This document shows, piece after piece, positions 8,771 to 17,688 of a stretch of DNA of 38,112 nt. A program made the position numbers and the translations under genes. This DNA comes from an uncultured Pseudomonadota bacterium. GTDB taxonomy: Bacteria; Myxococcota_A; Polyangia; Nannocystales; Nannocystaceae. The notes beneath the pieces were generated by a model that saw nothing but the letters and a program-made list of their open reading frames with translations, was not told the origin of the DNA and made no database searches. Numbering within the stretch: the first letter of the stretch is position 1; every line of letters starts with the position of its first letter. The DNA is taken from NCBI GenBank assembly GCA_913061055.1, contig CAJXVA010000025.1, positions 1 through 38,112 on the forward strand, given 5' to 3'.

Positions 8771-11700
8771 CTACCGCGGCCGAGCCCACACGAACGCCTC
8801 GCGCAGTTGGTCGGATCCGGCGAGCCACTGTTTCGCGGTCGCGCTCCCGGTCGCCTCGGCGTGGTCGCGCAGCAACCCGACAAGCCGGTCGAGGCCGTCG
8901 TCATCGAGCTCGACGGCCTGCAGGGAGTCGATGTTGATCCGGTGCTGCTGCTGTCGGGGCAGGAACAGGAGCCCCCCCGTCATCCCGGCGCCTGCGTTCG
9001 CGGCGAGCGTTCCGAGGATCGCGACCTCGCCTCCGGTCATGTACTCGCAGGCATGCAGGCCGGTGCCTTCCACGACGGCCCGGGCCCCGCTGTTGCGGAC
9101 GGCGAATCGGTCGCCAGCGCGTCCGTAGATCCAGACCGAACCCCCGGTGGCCCCGTAGAGGGCACCGTTGCCGATGATCGCGTTCTGCGCGGGGTCGAAC
9201 TGGGCTTCGGGCGCGGGGCGGACGATGAGGGTGCCGCCCGCCATCGACTTCGCCACGCTGTCGTTGGCTTCGCCCCGCAGAACAATCCGCATCCCGGGCA
9301 CGGCGAATGCGGCGAGTCCCTGCCCGGCGCTCCCGGACAGCTCGAGCGTGATTGCGTCCGGCTTGGGCCAAAGCGCCGCCGTTGTGCCTTCGGTCCGATT
9401 CGTGGCGCGGACCTGGGCGGCGCGTTGAGCCAGTGCGCCGGCCAACCCGGCACCCATGGCCCGGTCGAGGTTGGTGACAGCGCGCGAGACGTTGGCCGAC
9501 CCGTTGTCGTCGAGCTGACGCAGGACTTCTTCGGTGAGGGCGACTTCCCGGGACCGGTCGGGTGTGGACGGCTCGGGCACCTGCTGCGGCGCCCGCCAGG
9601 CCATGGGCTCGAGCATCGGGCCGATGTCGAGCCCCCGCTCGACGATGAACCGGTCGTGGCGCGTCGCAGCGCACAACCACTGGCGGGCACCGATGATGTC
9701 TTGGAGCGTTCGAACGCCGAGCGAGGCGAGGCGGGTTCGGACGCCTTCCGCGAGTCGAGTCACGAATGCGACGACGTGTTCCGGCGTCCCGGCGTACTTT
9801 GCCTTGAACTTGGGGTCGTGGGTCGCGATGCCGGTCGGGCAGCGGTTCTTCTCGCAGATGCGGGCCATGATGCAGCCCTGCGCGATGAGCAGACCCTTGC
9901 CAAACCCAAACTCCTCGGCTCCCAGCGTTGCAGCCTTGACGATGTCGTCGGGGGTGCTGAGCCCGCCATCGACCCGCAGTCGCACCCGAGAGCGCAGGCC
10001 GGTTTCGACCAGGCGTGCGTGCACGTCGAGCAGGCCGAACTCCCAGGGCAGGCCGGCGTGGCGCATGGACGAGATCGAAGCTGCCCCCGTCCCGCCATCG
10101 CCTCCCGAGATCTGGATGATGTCTGCGCCGGCCTTCGCCACCCCGCACGCGATCGTTCCAACGTTGGATCCGGCGACCAGCTTGACGCAGACGGCCGTCC
10201 CCGGGCTGAGCTGCTTGAGCTCGTAGACCAGCTCGGCGAGGTCCTCGATGCTGTAGATGTCGTGCATCGGAGGGGGAGAGATCAGGCTGACGCCGGCCGT
10301 CGCGAAACGAGCCCGCGCAATCTGGGCATCCACCTTCACGCCCATGAGCTGGCCGCCTTCTCCGGGCTTGGCACCTTGGGCGATCTTGATCTCGATCTCG
10401 TCGCCAGTGACGAGGTACTCGGCGGTCACGCCGAACCGACCCGAGGCGATCTGTTTCGTCACCGCCGTGATGCCGTCGCTGAAGTAGTACGGGTTCTCGC
10501 CTCCTTCTCCGCTGTTGCAACGGGCACCGACGGATCGCATCGCGATGAAGAGGTCCCGCTGAGACTCGGCACTGATCGCCCCGAAGGACATTGCGCCGGA
10601 GCCGAAGCGGCGCATGATGCTCTCGGCTGGCTCGACCTCGTCCAAGGACACCGGCGGGTTCCCCTCCCTCAGGGCCAGGAGGTCGCGCGGGTTCACGGGC
10701 GCGACGGCGTCGGCCTGCAGCAGGTATTGACCCCAGATCTCCGACTCGGTCCGATCTCGGAGTCGACCCCGGACGAGGTCATGCACCAGCCGGCTCCGTT
10801 CGGCGGTCATCACATGCCGCTCCCCGTGCCCTGGATCGTCGCTTTGCCAGGAGCCTTTGCGCTCTTTGAGCTGGTACGTCGAGGGCAGAGGCGCCGAGAG
10901 TTCCCCACGTTCGGCCCACGACCATGACCGTTCCAGGACCTCCCCGAGCTGTTCGAGTTCCAGGCCTCCCATCGGGCTGCGGGTGGTGCCGAAGTAGTCT
11001 TCGACCAGTGCGTGACCGAGGCCGACCGGGGTGAACAGCTTGCTGCTTTGGTAGCTGCGAACGACCGAAATCCCCATCTTGGCCATGACCTTGAGCAGGC
11101 CGCCCAGCAGCGCGTCGATCAATCTGCGCTCCCGGACCTCGGCATCTTCGGGGCTGTCCGCTTCGAAGCGGGCGATCTCCAGCGCCAAGCGGGGGCAGAC
11201 CGCCGTGGCGCCGAACCCGATCGTGCATGCGAGCGCGTGGGTGCTGCGAACGTCGCCAGCCTCCACGACGATGCTCGCTTTGAGGCGATGTCCGTTTCGA
11301 TTGAGGGTCGTGACGACCGAGCGCAGCGCCAGCAGACTCGGGACCGGAGGGTGGCTCGTCGAGGCTGCTCGGTCGGAGAGGATCAGGACCGACGTTCCCG
11401 AGCGGACAGCGTCGAGCGCCGATTGTCCGATCCGCAGCAAGGCCTCCCGCAATGCGTCCCCGCCACCCTCTCGCGAATACGTGATCGCAATCTCGGTGGA
11501 GAGCGTGCGCAACCCGGTGGGGAGTCGCAGGCTCATCGCCCGCAGTACTTCCACTTGCTCGAGCCGCAGGACCGGGTCCGCGAGTTCGAGCGCCGGCGTT
11601 GGCGGGATGAGTTCGGCCGGCGCGAAGATGTTGGGCCGCCGTCCCAGGTGCGTCGCGAGGTTGGTGACCATCGCCTCCCGCAGGTAGTCGAGCGGAGGGT

Positions 11701-13189
11701 TGGTGACCTGCGCGAAGTCCTGGGCGAAGAAGTCGAAGAACGAGCGCGGCTGATCGGAGAAGATCGCGGGGCGGGCGGTGTTCCCCATCGAGCCGATGGG
11801 CTCTTTCCCCGTCGCCATCATGGGCGCCAGAATCCGGGTGCGTTCCTCGGTGGTCACGCCAAACAGGGCCTGTCGGTCGAGAAGCTCAGCGACTGGTGCA
11901 CCGATGGAGGCCTGGGCGTCGGGATGAAGCTGGGCCGGCGCGTCGGCGATCGGGACCAGACGCGCATCGAAGCTCGCTCCGGCGTTGCGTCTCGTCTCGC
12001 TGGCTTCGCGCATGTGGACCTTTCCCGAGGCCAGCCGGACTGTGACCCCGGAGCCGGCCTGCAGGGTGCCTTTGGCTTCCACTGCGCTCTCGTCGACCTC
12101 GAAGGCACCGGCCTCCGACGCCAGGTAGAAGGCGTCGGCGGTCATGCTCCATCGTGCCGGGCGGAAACCGTTGCGGTCGAGGCGTGCGCCGACACTCTGG
12201 CCATCGCTAAACGCGAGCAGAGCGGGGCCGTCCCACGGTTCCATCGCGCGGCCCCAGAAACGATAGTACTCGGCCGTCGCGTCCGCCGCGGGCACCATGA
12301 TCGCGAGGATGTCGTCGACATGGGGCAGGCTCGAGCGGTACTTCAGCGCCTCGACCATCTCGCCGAGGCTGCCCGAATCGCTGATCTCGGTTCGGGTCAG
12401 AAGCTCGTCTCGTCCGAGCCCGGACGCCCGCTCGCGCGAGTGAGCCCAGGACCGGTTTCCGGCCACGGTGTTGATCTCACCGTTGTGTGCGATGAGACGA
12501 AACGGTTGGGCCTTATCCCAAGAACTCCGGGTGTTGGTGGAGAAGCGGCGATGAAACAGCCCGAAGCGGCTGACGAAACGAGGGTTGGCCAGATCGGGAT
12601 AGAACTGGTCGAGGTCAACGCCCCGGCACAAGGCCTTGTAAACGACAGTCGTTGTCGAGAGGGAGACGAAGAACAAGTCCTTCCACGCGTCGGCGCGTTT
12701 GAGCTTGTTGCGGGTGGTTTGTTTGGCTCGGTAGAGCTTCGCGTTGAACGATGCGTCGTTGCGGGCGGACTCGGGCCGTTGCAGCGTCGCCTGCACGATC
12801 ACCGGACAGCTCGCGCGCGCTTCGGGGCCGAGGACGTCGAGGTTGCACGGTACGTCGCGGTACCCGATCACCGGCATCCCCAAGAACTCGAACGTCGACT
12901 CGAACACCGCGAGGGCGCGCTCGCGGCGGGTGGCGTCGGGGGTCAGGAACAGGGTCGCGAGGGCGACCGTCCCCGGCTCGTGTCCGAGCATGGCGAACGG
13001 GATGTCCGTCATGACGCCGGCGCCGTCGCTGCTTCGTCCATCGTGACCAACAGCGCCGCGGTGCTCGACCCGGCGTAGCGCGTGTAGCGTCGAGCGGACG
13101 ATCGCGTGCGAACGGACACGATTGCGGGCGGCGACGAACCCTACGCCGCATGCGGCGTATTCGGACTTCGGCTCCATGGCCGCGATCAT
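8771..13189 (-). CDS. gltB: Glutamate synthase, large (alpha) subunit
   Basis: 1472 residues from ATG 13189, chosen because AGGGG lies six bases upstream; ATG 13243 and ATG 13177 are alternatives. It makes glutamate from glutamine and 2-oxoglutarate. The order is a class II glutamine amidotransferase domain (Cys14 in A-A-C-G-V-G-F would become the N-terminal nucleophile after propeptide removal), a central domain, and an FMN-binding barrel with G-G-D-G-G-T-G. A 3Fe-4S motif follows, C1106-x5-C1112-x4-C1117. The C-terminal GXGXG beta-helix contains repeated G-x-x-x-G segments. Length is typical for bacterial alpha subunits. The small subunit gene gltD is not adjacent on either side. Confidence 0.96.
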   Translation of the reverse strand: MIAAMEPKSEYAACGVGFVAARNRVRSHAIVRSTLHALRRVEHRGAVGHDGRSSDGAGVMTDIPFAMLGHEPGTVALATLFLTPDATRRERALAVFESTFEFLGMPVIGYRDVPCNLDVLGPEARASCPVIVQATLQRPESARNDASFNAKLYRAKQTTRNKLKRADAWKDLFFVSLSTTTVVYKALCRGVDLDQFYPDLANPRFVSRFGLFHRRFSTNTRSSWDKAQPFRLIAHNGEINTVAGNRSWAHSRERASGLGRDELLTRTEISDSGSLGEMVEALKYRSSLPHVDDILAIMVPAADATAEYYRFWGRAMEPWDGPALLAFSDGQSVGARLDRNGFRPARWSMTADAFYLASEAGAFEVDESAVEAKGTLQAGSGVTVRLASGKVHMREASETRRNAGASFDARLVPIADAPAQLHPDAQASIGAPVAELLDRQALFGVTTEERTRILAPMMATGKEPIGSMGNTARPAIFSDQPRSFFDFFAQDFAQVTNPPLDYLREAMVTNLATHLGRRPNIFAPAELIPPTPALELADPVLRLEQVEVLRAMSLRLPTGLRTLSTEIAITYSREGGGDALREALLRIGQSALDAVRSGTSVLILSDRAASTSHPPVPSLLALRSVVTTLNRNGHRLKASIVVEAGDVRSTHALACTIGFGATAVCPRLALEIARFEADSPEDAEVRERRLIDALLGGLLKVMAKMGISVVRSYQSSKLFTPVGLGHALVEDYFGTTRSPMGGLELEQLGEVLERSWSWAERGELSAPLPSTYQLKERKGSWQSDDPGHGERHVMTAERSRLVHDLVRGRLRDRTESEIWGQYLLQADAVAPVNPRDLLALREGNPPVSLDEVEPAESIMRRFGSGAMSFGAISAESQRDLFIAMRSVGARCNSGEGGENPYYFSDGITAVTKQIASGRFGVTAEYLVTGDEIEIKIAQGAKPGEGGQLMGVKVDAQIARARFATAGVSLISPPPMHDIYSIEDLAELVYELKQLSPGTAVCVKLVAGSNVGTIACGVAKAGADIIQISGGDGGTGAASISSMRHAGLPWEFGLLDVHARLVETGLRSRVRLRVDGGLSTPDDIVKAATLGAEEFGFGKGLLIAQGCIMARICEKNRCPTGIATHDPKFKAKYAGTPEHVVAFVTRLAEGVRTRLASLGVRTLQDIIGARQWLCAATRHDRFIVERGLDIGPMLEPMAWRAPQQVPEPSTPDRSREVALTEEVLRQLDDNGSANVSRAVTNLDRAMGAGLAGALAQRAAQVRATNRTEGTTAALWPKPDAITLELSGSAGQGLAAFAVPGMRIVLRGEANDSVAKSMAGGTLIVRPAPEAQFDPAQNAIIGNGALYGATGGSVWIYGRAGDRFAVRNSGARAVVEGTGLHACEYMTGGEVAILGTLAANAGAGMTGGLLFLPRQQQHRINIDSLQAVELDDDGLDRLVGLLRDHAEATGSATAKQWLAGSDQLREAFVWARPR

Positions 13190-13245
13190 GCGGCGCCCCT
13201 GGGCCGGCGTCGAGAGCAGGTTCTGCGGGGGTGTAGACTCCATCC
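13190..13245. promoter_or_regulatory. Short divergent promoter region between gltB and the M23 lipoprotein
   Basis: The two divergent genes are separated by only about 56 bases with the gltB start preferred here (two bases if gltB began at its most upstream ATG, 13243). Both promoters, or their regulatory sites, must overlap each other or the neighbouring coding sequence. No -35/-10 pair could be assigned by eye. Confidence 0.35.
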
Positions 13246-14277
13246 ATGGGCTCGAAGTGGACGGTCGTTGGGATCTCCCTCCTGCTGACTGGGTGTGGTT
13301 CCGAGGAAGGCGCGACCGGTCAGGCGTTCGATCCGGACATCACGGGCGGGACGACCGCCGCCGAGGTCGGTGGCCCGGGGACCGAGGCGCCGGAATCCTC
13401 CAGTGGCGCGATGACGTCACTGGGCACGACCTCCTCCGCGTCTTCCGCCGAGGGGACGAGCCTGGATCCTACGAACCCCGGGAGCAGCACGGGGACCGGC
13501 GAGCCGGCGGAGAGCTCCACCGGCGAGGAGAACGACTGCCCGCGGGTCCGGGTCGACGTCGGAGCGGGGCTCACGCTCAACGTCCGGCCCGACGCTTCGA
13601 CCGCAAACGCTCCGGTAGGGTCCCTGGCCAACGGGGCGATCGTCGACGTGCTCGGCGAGACAACGGGGGAGTCGATCGAGGGGGTCGACCTCTGGTACGA
13701 GATTCAGAACCCGGCCGTCCAGGGCTACGTGCTGTCATCGCTTGTGGAATGCACCACGGACGAGCCGCCCGAGCTCGATGGCTTCTACCTTCCGCTGCCG
13801 TGCGGAACGACGGCCCAGGTGACGCAGGGCAACAACGGGGCGCTGAGCCACAACGGAACGTCTGCGTATGCGTTCGACTTTGGCCTTCCGTTGGGCTCGC
13901 CGCTGGTCGCCATCGCGGACGGCGTCGTGACGCATGTGTTCGACGAAACCGGTCCGGGCGACCCTTGCTACAACGGCGGCGGCATGGAGTGCTCGGCGCT
14001 CGCAAACTACGTCACGATGCTGCACGCCGACGGCACGAAATCGATCTACATGCACCTGCAGGAGGTCTCGGTCGGCGTCGGTGAGAACGTATCGATCGGG
14101 TCGCAGGTCGGTCTGTCTGGGTCCACGGGGTGGTCAACCGGGCGGCACGCCCACGTCATGCGGATGGAAGACTGCGGTGGGTACTACTGCCAGTCCGTCC
14201 CGCTCGTGTTCTCGGATGTTGCCGGCGACGGGGTCCCGGTCAGCGGCGACATGGTCACCTCCGGCAACTGCCCGTAG
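13246..14277 (+). CDS. Lipoprotein with SH3b and M23 (LytM) metallopeptidase domains
   Basis: 343 residues. The lipobox is L-L-T-G-C (Cys17). A Gly/Ser/Thr/Glu-rich linker spans about 20-96, and an SH3b-like domain about 98-168 (L-N-V-R-P-D-A-S, G-Y-V-L-S-S-L-V-E). The M23 domain (about 185-325) has its metal and catalytic residues in place: H202 with D211 (S-H-N-G-T-S-A-Y-A-F-D-F), H270 (Y-M-H-L), and H301-A-H303. Extra cysteines at 186, 241, 249, 310 and 315 suggest disulfides. It probably acts on peptidoglycan cross-links at the cell surface, or on prey or neighbour walls. It is convergent with yaaA, whose stop is one base away. Confidence 0.9.
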   Translation: MGSKWTVVGISLLLTGCGSEEGATGQAFDPDITGGTTAAEVGGPGTEAPESSSGAMTSLGTTSSASSAEGTSLDPTNPGSSTGTGEPAESSTGEENDCPRVRVDVGAGLTLNVRPDASTANAPVGSLANGAIVDVLGETTGESIEGVDLWYEIQNPAVQGYVLSSLVECTTDEPPELDGFYLPLPCGTTAQVTQGNNGALSHNGTSAYAFDFGLPLGSPLVAIADGVVTHVFDETGPGDPCYNGGGMECSALANYVTMLHADGTKSIYMHLQEVSVGVGENVSIGSQVGLSGSTGWSTGRHAHVMRMEDCGGYYCQSVPLVFSDVAGDGVPVSGDMVTSGNCP

Positions 14278-14278
14278 G

Positions 14279-15073
14279 CTACGCGGCGCCTGCGGGGATG
14301 AACTTGCGGCGGAAGACGAGGCGTGTCGGGGTCGATGCCTTGGCGGCGAAGCGGTAGCGGTCGGCGCGGAAGTCCTGCAGCCCCTGGGCCCGATCGACGC
14401 GCTCGGTGATCATGTAGCGAGCCATCGCGCCGCGAGCGACCTTCGCCATGAAGCTGATGACCTTTCCGTCGTCGGGGGTGATCTTCCAGTCCTCGAACAC
14501 GCATTCGACGACCGGCCGCTTGAAGTGTCGCGGCCGCACGACCTTGAAGTATTCGTTCGAGGCCAAGTTCACCAAGGTGTCGTCCTCGTGGCCCTCGAGG
14601 GCGGTGTCGAGTTGCGCCGCGACCCGGTCGCCCCAGAACTCGTAGAGGTTCTTGCCACGCCGCGTCGGCAGGCGCGTCCCCATCTCGAGCCGGTAGGCCT
14701 GCATGAGATCGAGCGGGCGCAACAGACCGTACAGTCCCGACAAGATCGCGAGGTGGTGCTGCGCGTAGTCCAGGTCCTCCGGCGACAGCTCGCGAGCGCG
14801 GAGCCCACGGTAGACATCACCGTTGAAGATGAGCGCGGCCGGTTGCGCGTTGTCCTCGGTGAAGGGCAGCTCGAACGCCCGGTACCGGTCGTAGTTGAGC
14901 TTGGCGAGGCTCGCGGACAGGTTCATGAGCTCGCGGATCTTGGTCTGCGATAGCCCACGGGTTGTCTTCATGAGCGACTCGGCGTCGGCCATGAGCGCCG
15001 GCTGCGTCGTGTCGATCTTGCGGTCGACGGGAGACAGATCCAGGTTCTTGGCGGGGGAGATGACGGCGAGCAT
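14279..15073 (-). CDS. yaaA: YaaA family peroxide-stress protein
   Basis: 264 residues, the usual length for this family. Recognised by the N terminus M-L-A-V-I-S-P-A-K-N-L-D, by I-F-N-G-D-V-Y-R-G-L, by L-S-G-L-Y-G-L-L-R-P-L-D, and by V-N-L-A-S-N-E-Y-F-K-V. In E. coli the homologue limits iron-driven DNA damage during hydrogen peroxide stress and binds DNA. It is last in a run of minus-strand genes that includes a peroxiredoxin, which fits a protective role. The gap to the upstream monooxygenase gene is 42 bases. Confidence 0.93.
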   Translation of the reverse strand: MLAVISPAKNLDLSPVDRKIDTTQPALMADAESLMKTTRGLSQTKIRELMNLSASLAKLNYDRYRAFELPFTEDNAQPAALIFNGDVYRGLRARELSPEDLDYAQHHLAILSGLYGLLRPLDLMQAYRLEMGTRLPTRRGKNLYEFWGDRVAAQLDTALEGHEDDTLVNLASNEYFKVVRPRHFKRPVVECVFEDWKITPDDGKVISFMAKVARGAMARYMITERVDRAQGLQDFRADRYRFAAKASTPTRLVFRRKFIPAGAA

Positions 15074-15115
15074 GACGACGGTGCTCCGGCGTTGTATCCG
15101 GTCTGCGCGCCGTTG

Positions 15116-16102
15116 TCAGGCCGCGAGGTCGCCCCGCAGCTCGGCAAGCAACTCAAACGAGCGCAGACGCGCCGCGTGGTCGTAGAGCATCGAAGTCACG
15201 ATCAGCTCGTCGGCACCGGTCTTTGTCGCAAAGGAATGGGTCGCGTCACGGACCGTCTCACGGGAGCCGATCGCCGATGCGGAGAGCACCGAGTCCAGCA
15301 GCGCGTGGGCCTGCGGGGGAAGCTGCTCGTCGAAACTTGGGTTGGGCGGCGGCAGGGTGCTGGGACGGCCCAGCCGCAGGTTGACGAACGCCTGCTTGAG
15401 CGAGGTCGCGAGCAGGCGGGCTTCGTCGTCGGTGTCGGCCGCGATGACGTTGTAGCCCAGCATGACGTACGGCTTGGACAGCTGCTTGGAGGGGCGGAAG
15501 CTCTGTCGGTACAGGCTGATCGCTTCCATCATCTGGCCCGGGGCGAAGTGGGACGCGAACGCGTAGGGCAGCCCGAGTGCCGCCGCGGTTTGGGCTCCGA
15601 ACAAGCTCGAGCCGAGAATCCAGATCGGGACGTCGGCGCCACCGCCAGGCACCGCTTGCACTGCGCCGCTTCCCTCGAAGTAGCCGATCAACTCCTGGAC
15701 GTCCTGCGGGAAGGCGTCGGGATCGGCGTGCATCGTGCGACGCAGTGCTCGTGCGGTTGGGCCGTCGGAGCCCGGGGCGCGACCGAGGCCGAGGTCGATG
15801 CGGCGTGGGTAGAGCGCTTCGAGCGTGCCGAATTGCTCGGCCACCATGAGCGGCGCGTGGTTGGGAAGCATGATGCCGCCGGCGCCGACACGAAGGGTCG
15901 ACGTCGCACCGGCCACGTGCCCGATGAGGACGGCTGTTGCCGCACTCGCGATGCCGGGCATGCCGTGATGCTCGGCCAGCCAGAAGCGGTGGTAGCCCAG
16001 GCGCTCGACGTGTTGCGCGAGCTCGACGGTGTTCCGGAGCGTCGCAGCCACAGAACCACCACGGATGATGGGCGCGAGATCGAGGACGGACAGCTGCGGC
16101 AT
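15116..16102 (-). CDS. Luciferase-like (LLM class) flavin-dependent monooxygenase
   Basis: 328 residues, one TIM-barrel domain. Family signs are the N-terminal [20 protein letters not shown] at about 40-50, [11 protein letters not shown] and [10 protein letters not shown]. It resembles the MsnO8/YhbW branch, which uses reduced flavin and oxygen; the substrate is unknown. No flavin reductase is adjacent. It lies 42 bases upstream of yaaA in a same-strand run with a peroxiredoxin. Confidence 0.9.
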   Translation of the reverse strand: MPQLSVLDLAPIIRGGSVAATLRNTVELAQHVERLGYHRFWLAEHHGMPGIASAATAVLIGHVAGATSTLRVGAGGIMLPNHAPLMVAEQFGTLEALYPRRIDLGLGRAPGSDGPTARALRRTMHADPDAFPQDVQELIGYFEGSGAVQAVPGGGADVPIWILGSSLFGAQTAAALGLPYAFASHFAPGQMMEAISLYRQSFRPSKQLSKPYVMLGYNVIAADTDDEARLLATSLKQAFVNLRLGRPSTLPPPNPSFDEQLPPQAHALLDSVLSASAIGSRETVRDATHSFATKTGADELIVTSMLYDHAARLRSFELLAELRGDLAA

Positions 16103-16171
16103 GACGACCGCAGGACGATACCGCGGACGCGCTGGTTACCGGCTGGATGACCGGCGCCGCCCCGAGACCGC

Positions 16172-16450
16172 TCAGCTTCGCGCCGCATCCTCGTTTTCGG
16201 CCAGGCCGAGGCCGATCAACAGCGCCTGCGCTCGAGCTGCTCTCGATGCCGGCACGAGCAGGTGGGACATCCGAAGCTCGTCCCCCGCGAAGCTCGGCTC
16301 CATGTACCTCATCTTGTAGCGGACGACGTATGGGACCTGGTGGGCGCGAAACGCAGCTTCCAACAACTCGAGCTCCACGATGCCTGTCGCGGAATAGACC
16401 CGGACCATCTCGTCATCGCTCGGCTTCGCTCGTTCGTCGTCCACCCTCAT
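16172..16450 (-). CDS. DUF2007-type small protein
   Basis: 92 residues from ATG 16450, where GGAG is spaced five bases upstream; ATG 16474 and ATG 16408 are alternatives. The core M-V-R-V-Y-S-A-T-G, E-L-E-L-L-E-A-A-F-R-A-H-Q-V-P-Y resembles the DUF2007 fold (a ferredoxin-like domain, sometimes called a putative signal-transducing protein). A final helix, A-A-R-A-Q-A-L-L-I-G-L-G, completes it. The function of the family is not established. It lies between the peroxiredoxin and monooxygenase genes. Confidence 0.7.
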   Translation of the reverse strand: MRVDDERAKPSDDEMVRVYSATGIVELELLEAAFRAHQVPYVVRYKMRYMEPSFAGDELRMSHLLVPASRAARAQALLIGLGLAENEDAARS

Positions 16451-16507
16451 CCGAACTCCGACCGGCGGGTCCACATTCCCGCCGGTCGTGCGCTCGGCGC
16501 TCGGCGA

Positions 16508-17143
16508 CTACTTGTTCGGCTGCGGCGTGGTCCGCAGGTACGGCTTGACCTCGGTCACGCCCTTGGGGAATTGCTTCTTGGCATCTTCGGTGGAGATCGA
16601 AGGGACCACGATGCAGTCGTCTCCGTCCTTCCAGTTCACCGGAGTGGCGACCTTGTGGTCGGCCGTGAGCTGCAGCGAGTCGATGACCCGAAGAATCTCA
16701 TCGAAGTTGCGGCCCGTGCTGGCGGGGTAGGTGAGCGTGAGCTTGACCTTCTTGTCGGGCCCGATGATGAACACGGAGCGCACCGTCAGGGTGTTGTCCG
16801 CGTTGGGGTGGATCATGTCGTAGAGGTTGGCGACCGTGCGGTCGGGGTCCGCGAGGAGCGGGTAGTTGAGCGCTGCGCCCTGGGTCTCCTCGATGTCGCC
16901 CTTCCACTTGTTGTGGTCCTCGACGCTGTCGACCGAGAGTCCGACGGCCTTGACGTTGCGCTTGTCGAACTCGGGCTTGAGCTTGGCGACCATGCCCAGC
17001 TCCGTCGTGCAGACCGGCGTGAAGTCCTTCGGGTGGGAGAAAAGAATTCCCCACGAGTCACCGAGCCATTCGTGGAAACTGATCGTGCCCTCGGTGCTGG
17101 GGGCTTCGAAATCGGGTGCGGTATCTCCGAGACGGACTGCCAT
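16508..17143 (-). CDS. Peroxiredoxin, 1-Cys (Prx6) type
   Basis: 211 residues. It reduces hydrogen peroxide and organic hydroperoxides. The peroxidatic Cys45 is in D-F-T-P-V-C-T-T-E. The long C-terminal part (V-N-W-K-D-G-D-D-C-I-V-V-P-S-I-S, then F-P-K-G-V) is characteristic of the Prx6 group rather than of the roughly 150-residue AhpC or BCP types. A second Cys lies in the G-D-D-C segment. No signal peptide, so cytoplasmic. It sits downstream of the AraC/GyrI pair and upstream of the DUF2007, LLM and yaaA genes. Confidence 0.94.
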   Translation of the reverse strand: MAVRLGDTAPDFEAPSTEGTISFHEWLGDSWGILFSHPKDFTPVCTTELGMVAKLKPEFDKRNVKAVGLSVDSVEDHNKWKGDIEETQGAALNYPLLADPDRTVANLYDMIHPNADNTLTVRSVFIIGPDKKVKLTLTYPASTGRNFDEILRVIDSLQLTADHKVATPVNWKDGDDCIVVPSISTEDAKKQFPKGVTEVKPYLRTTPQPNK

Positions 17144-17202
17144 GGGCCGGAACGTACCGCTTTTCTCCGCCGGTCTGACGCGGGGAGTGCCCGGAGAATG
17201 AC

Positions 17203-17217
17203 CCGGTTAGAAACCGG
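17203..17217. promoter_or_regulatory. Small palindrome upstream of the peroxiredoxin gene
   Basis: CCGGTT, AGA, AACCGG form a six-base perfect inverted repeat in the 83-base gap between the GyrI-like stop and the peroxiredoxin start. It could be an operator for peroxiredoxin or a weak 3' hairpin for the GyrI gene. Nothing decides between them. Confidence 0.25.
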
Positions 17218-17226
17218 ATAAAGGGC

Positions 17227-17688
17227 TCAGGAGCCGATCGGCAAGAACACCTGGGTCTTCCAGTCGGCCGGGTTCGGGACCTCTCCCGGATCCGTCAGAT
17301 AGACCTCCCACGGCGCACCGCTGGGCCCCCCGTGGGTGGCGGCCCACGCCTGAAGTGCCTCGTGCGCGGCGCCAAGCCCATCGTAGGGTCCGGTGTGGAT
17401 CGTCGATGCAGCCGGGCCGGCGGGGAGCTCACCGAGTTTGATGTCGTCTTTGCCGACTGCGCCTGGTGCGACCGGCAGTCCGGCTTCGAGAGAGATTTCG
17501 TTCTCGCCGAAGTCGAGGTAGCGAACGTAGGGCGGACCCACCATGGTGGCGCCGGATTCGGTGGCGTAGCCGAAGACCTTGGGCAACAGCTGTCCGAGCA
17601 GGGTCGCGATCTCGTCCTTTGAGACGCGGCCGCTGCAGAACAGGACTGGTTGGGCTTCCAGGGGGGTGCGAACGATTTCGTAGCTCAT
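17227..17688 (-). CDS. GyrI-like small-molecule-binding protein
   Basis: 153 residues. The whole chain fits one GyrI-like/AraC effector-binding domain: an initial strand E-I-V-R-T-P, G-R-V-S-K-D-E-I-A-T-L-L-G-Q-L-L-P-K-V-F-G-Y, M-V-G-P-P-Y-V-R-Y, and a terminal W-K-T-Q-V-F-L-P-I. Such domains bind hydrophobic cationic ligands and are usually either fused to an AraC-type HTH or stand alone. Its ATG overlaps the stop of the AraC-type gene (ATGA), so translation is coupled. The pair probably forms a split version of the usual fused regulator. Confidence 0.85.
   Translation of the reverse strand: MSYEIVRTPLEAQPVLFCSGRVSKDEIATLLGQLLPKVFGYATESGATMVGPPYVRYLDFGENEISLEAGLPVAPGAVGKDDIKLGELPAGPAASTIHTGPYDGLGAAHEALQAWAATHGGPSGAPWEVYLTDPGEVPNPADWKTQVFLPIGS

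Noticed and set aside
8327-10927. Very long plus-strand open frame antisense to GST and gltB (and another at 11012-13078)
   Set aside because: GC-rich third positions keep antisense frames open. The encoded chains are Arg/Gly/Asp-rich without any family signature, while the minus strand encodes textbook GltB.
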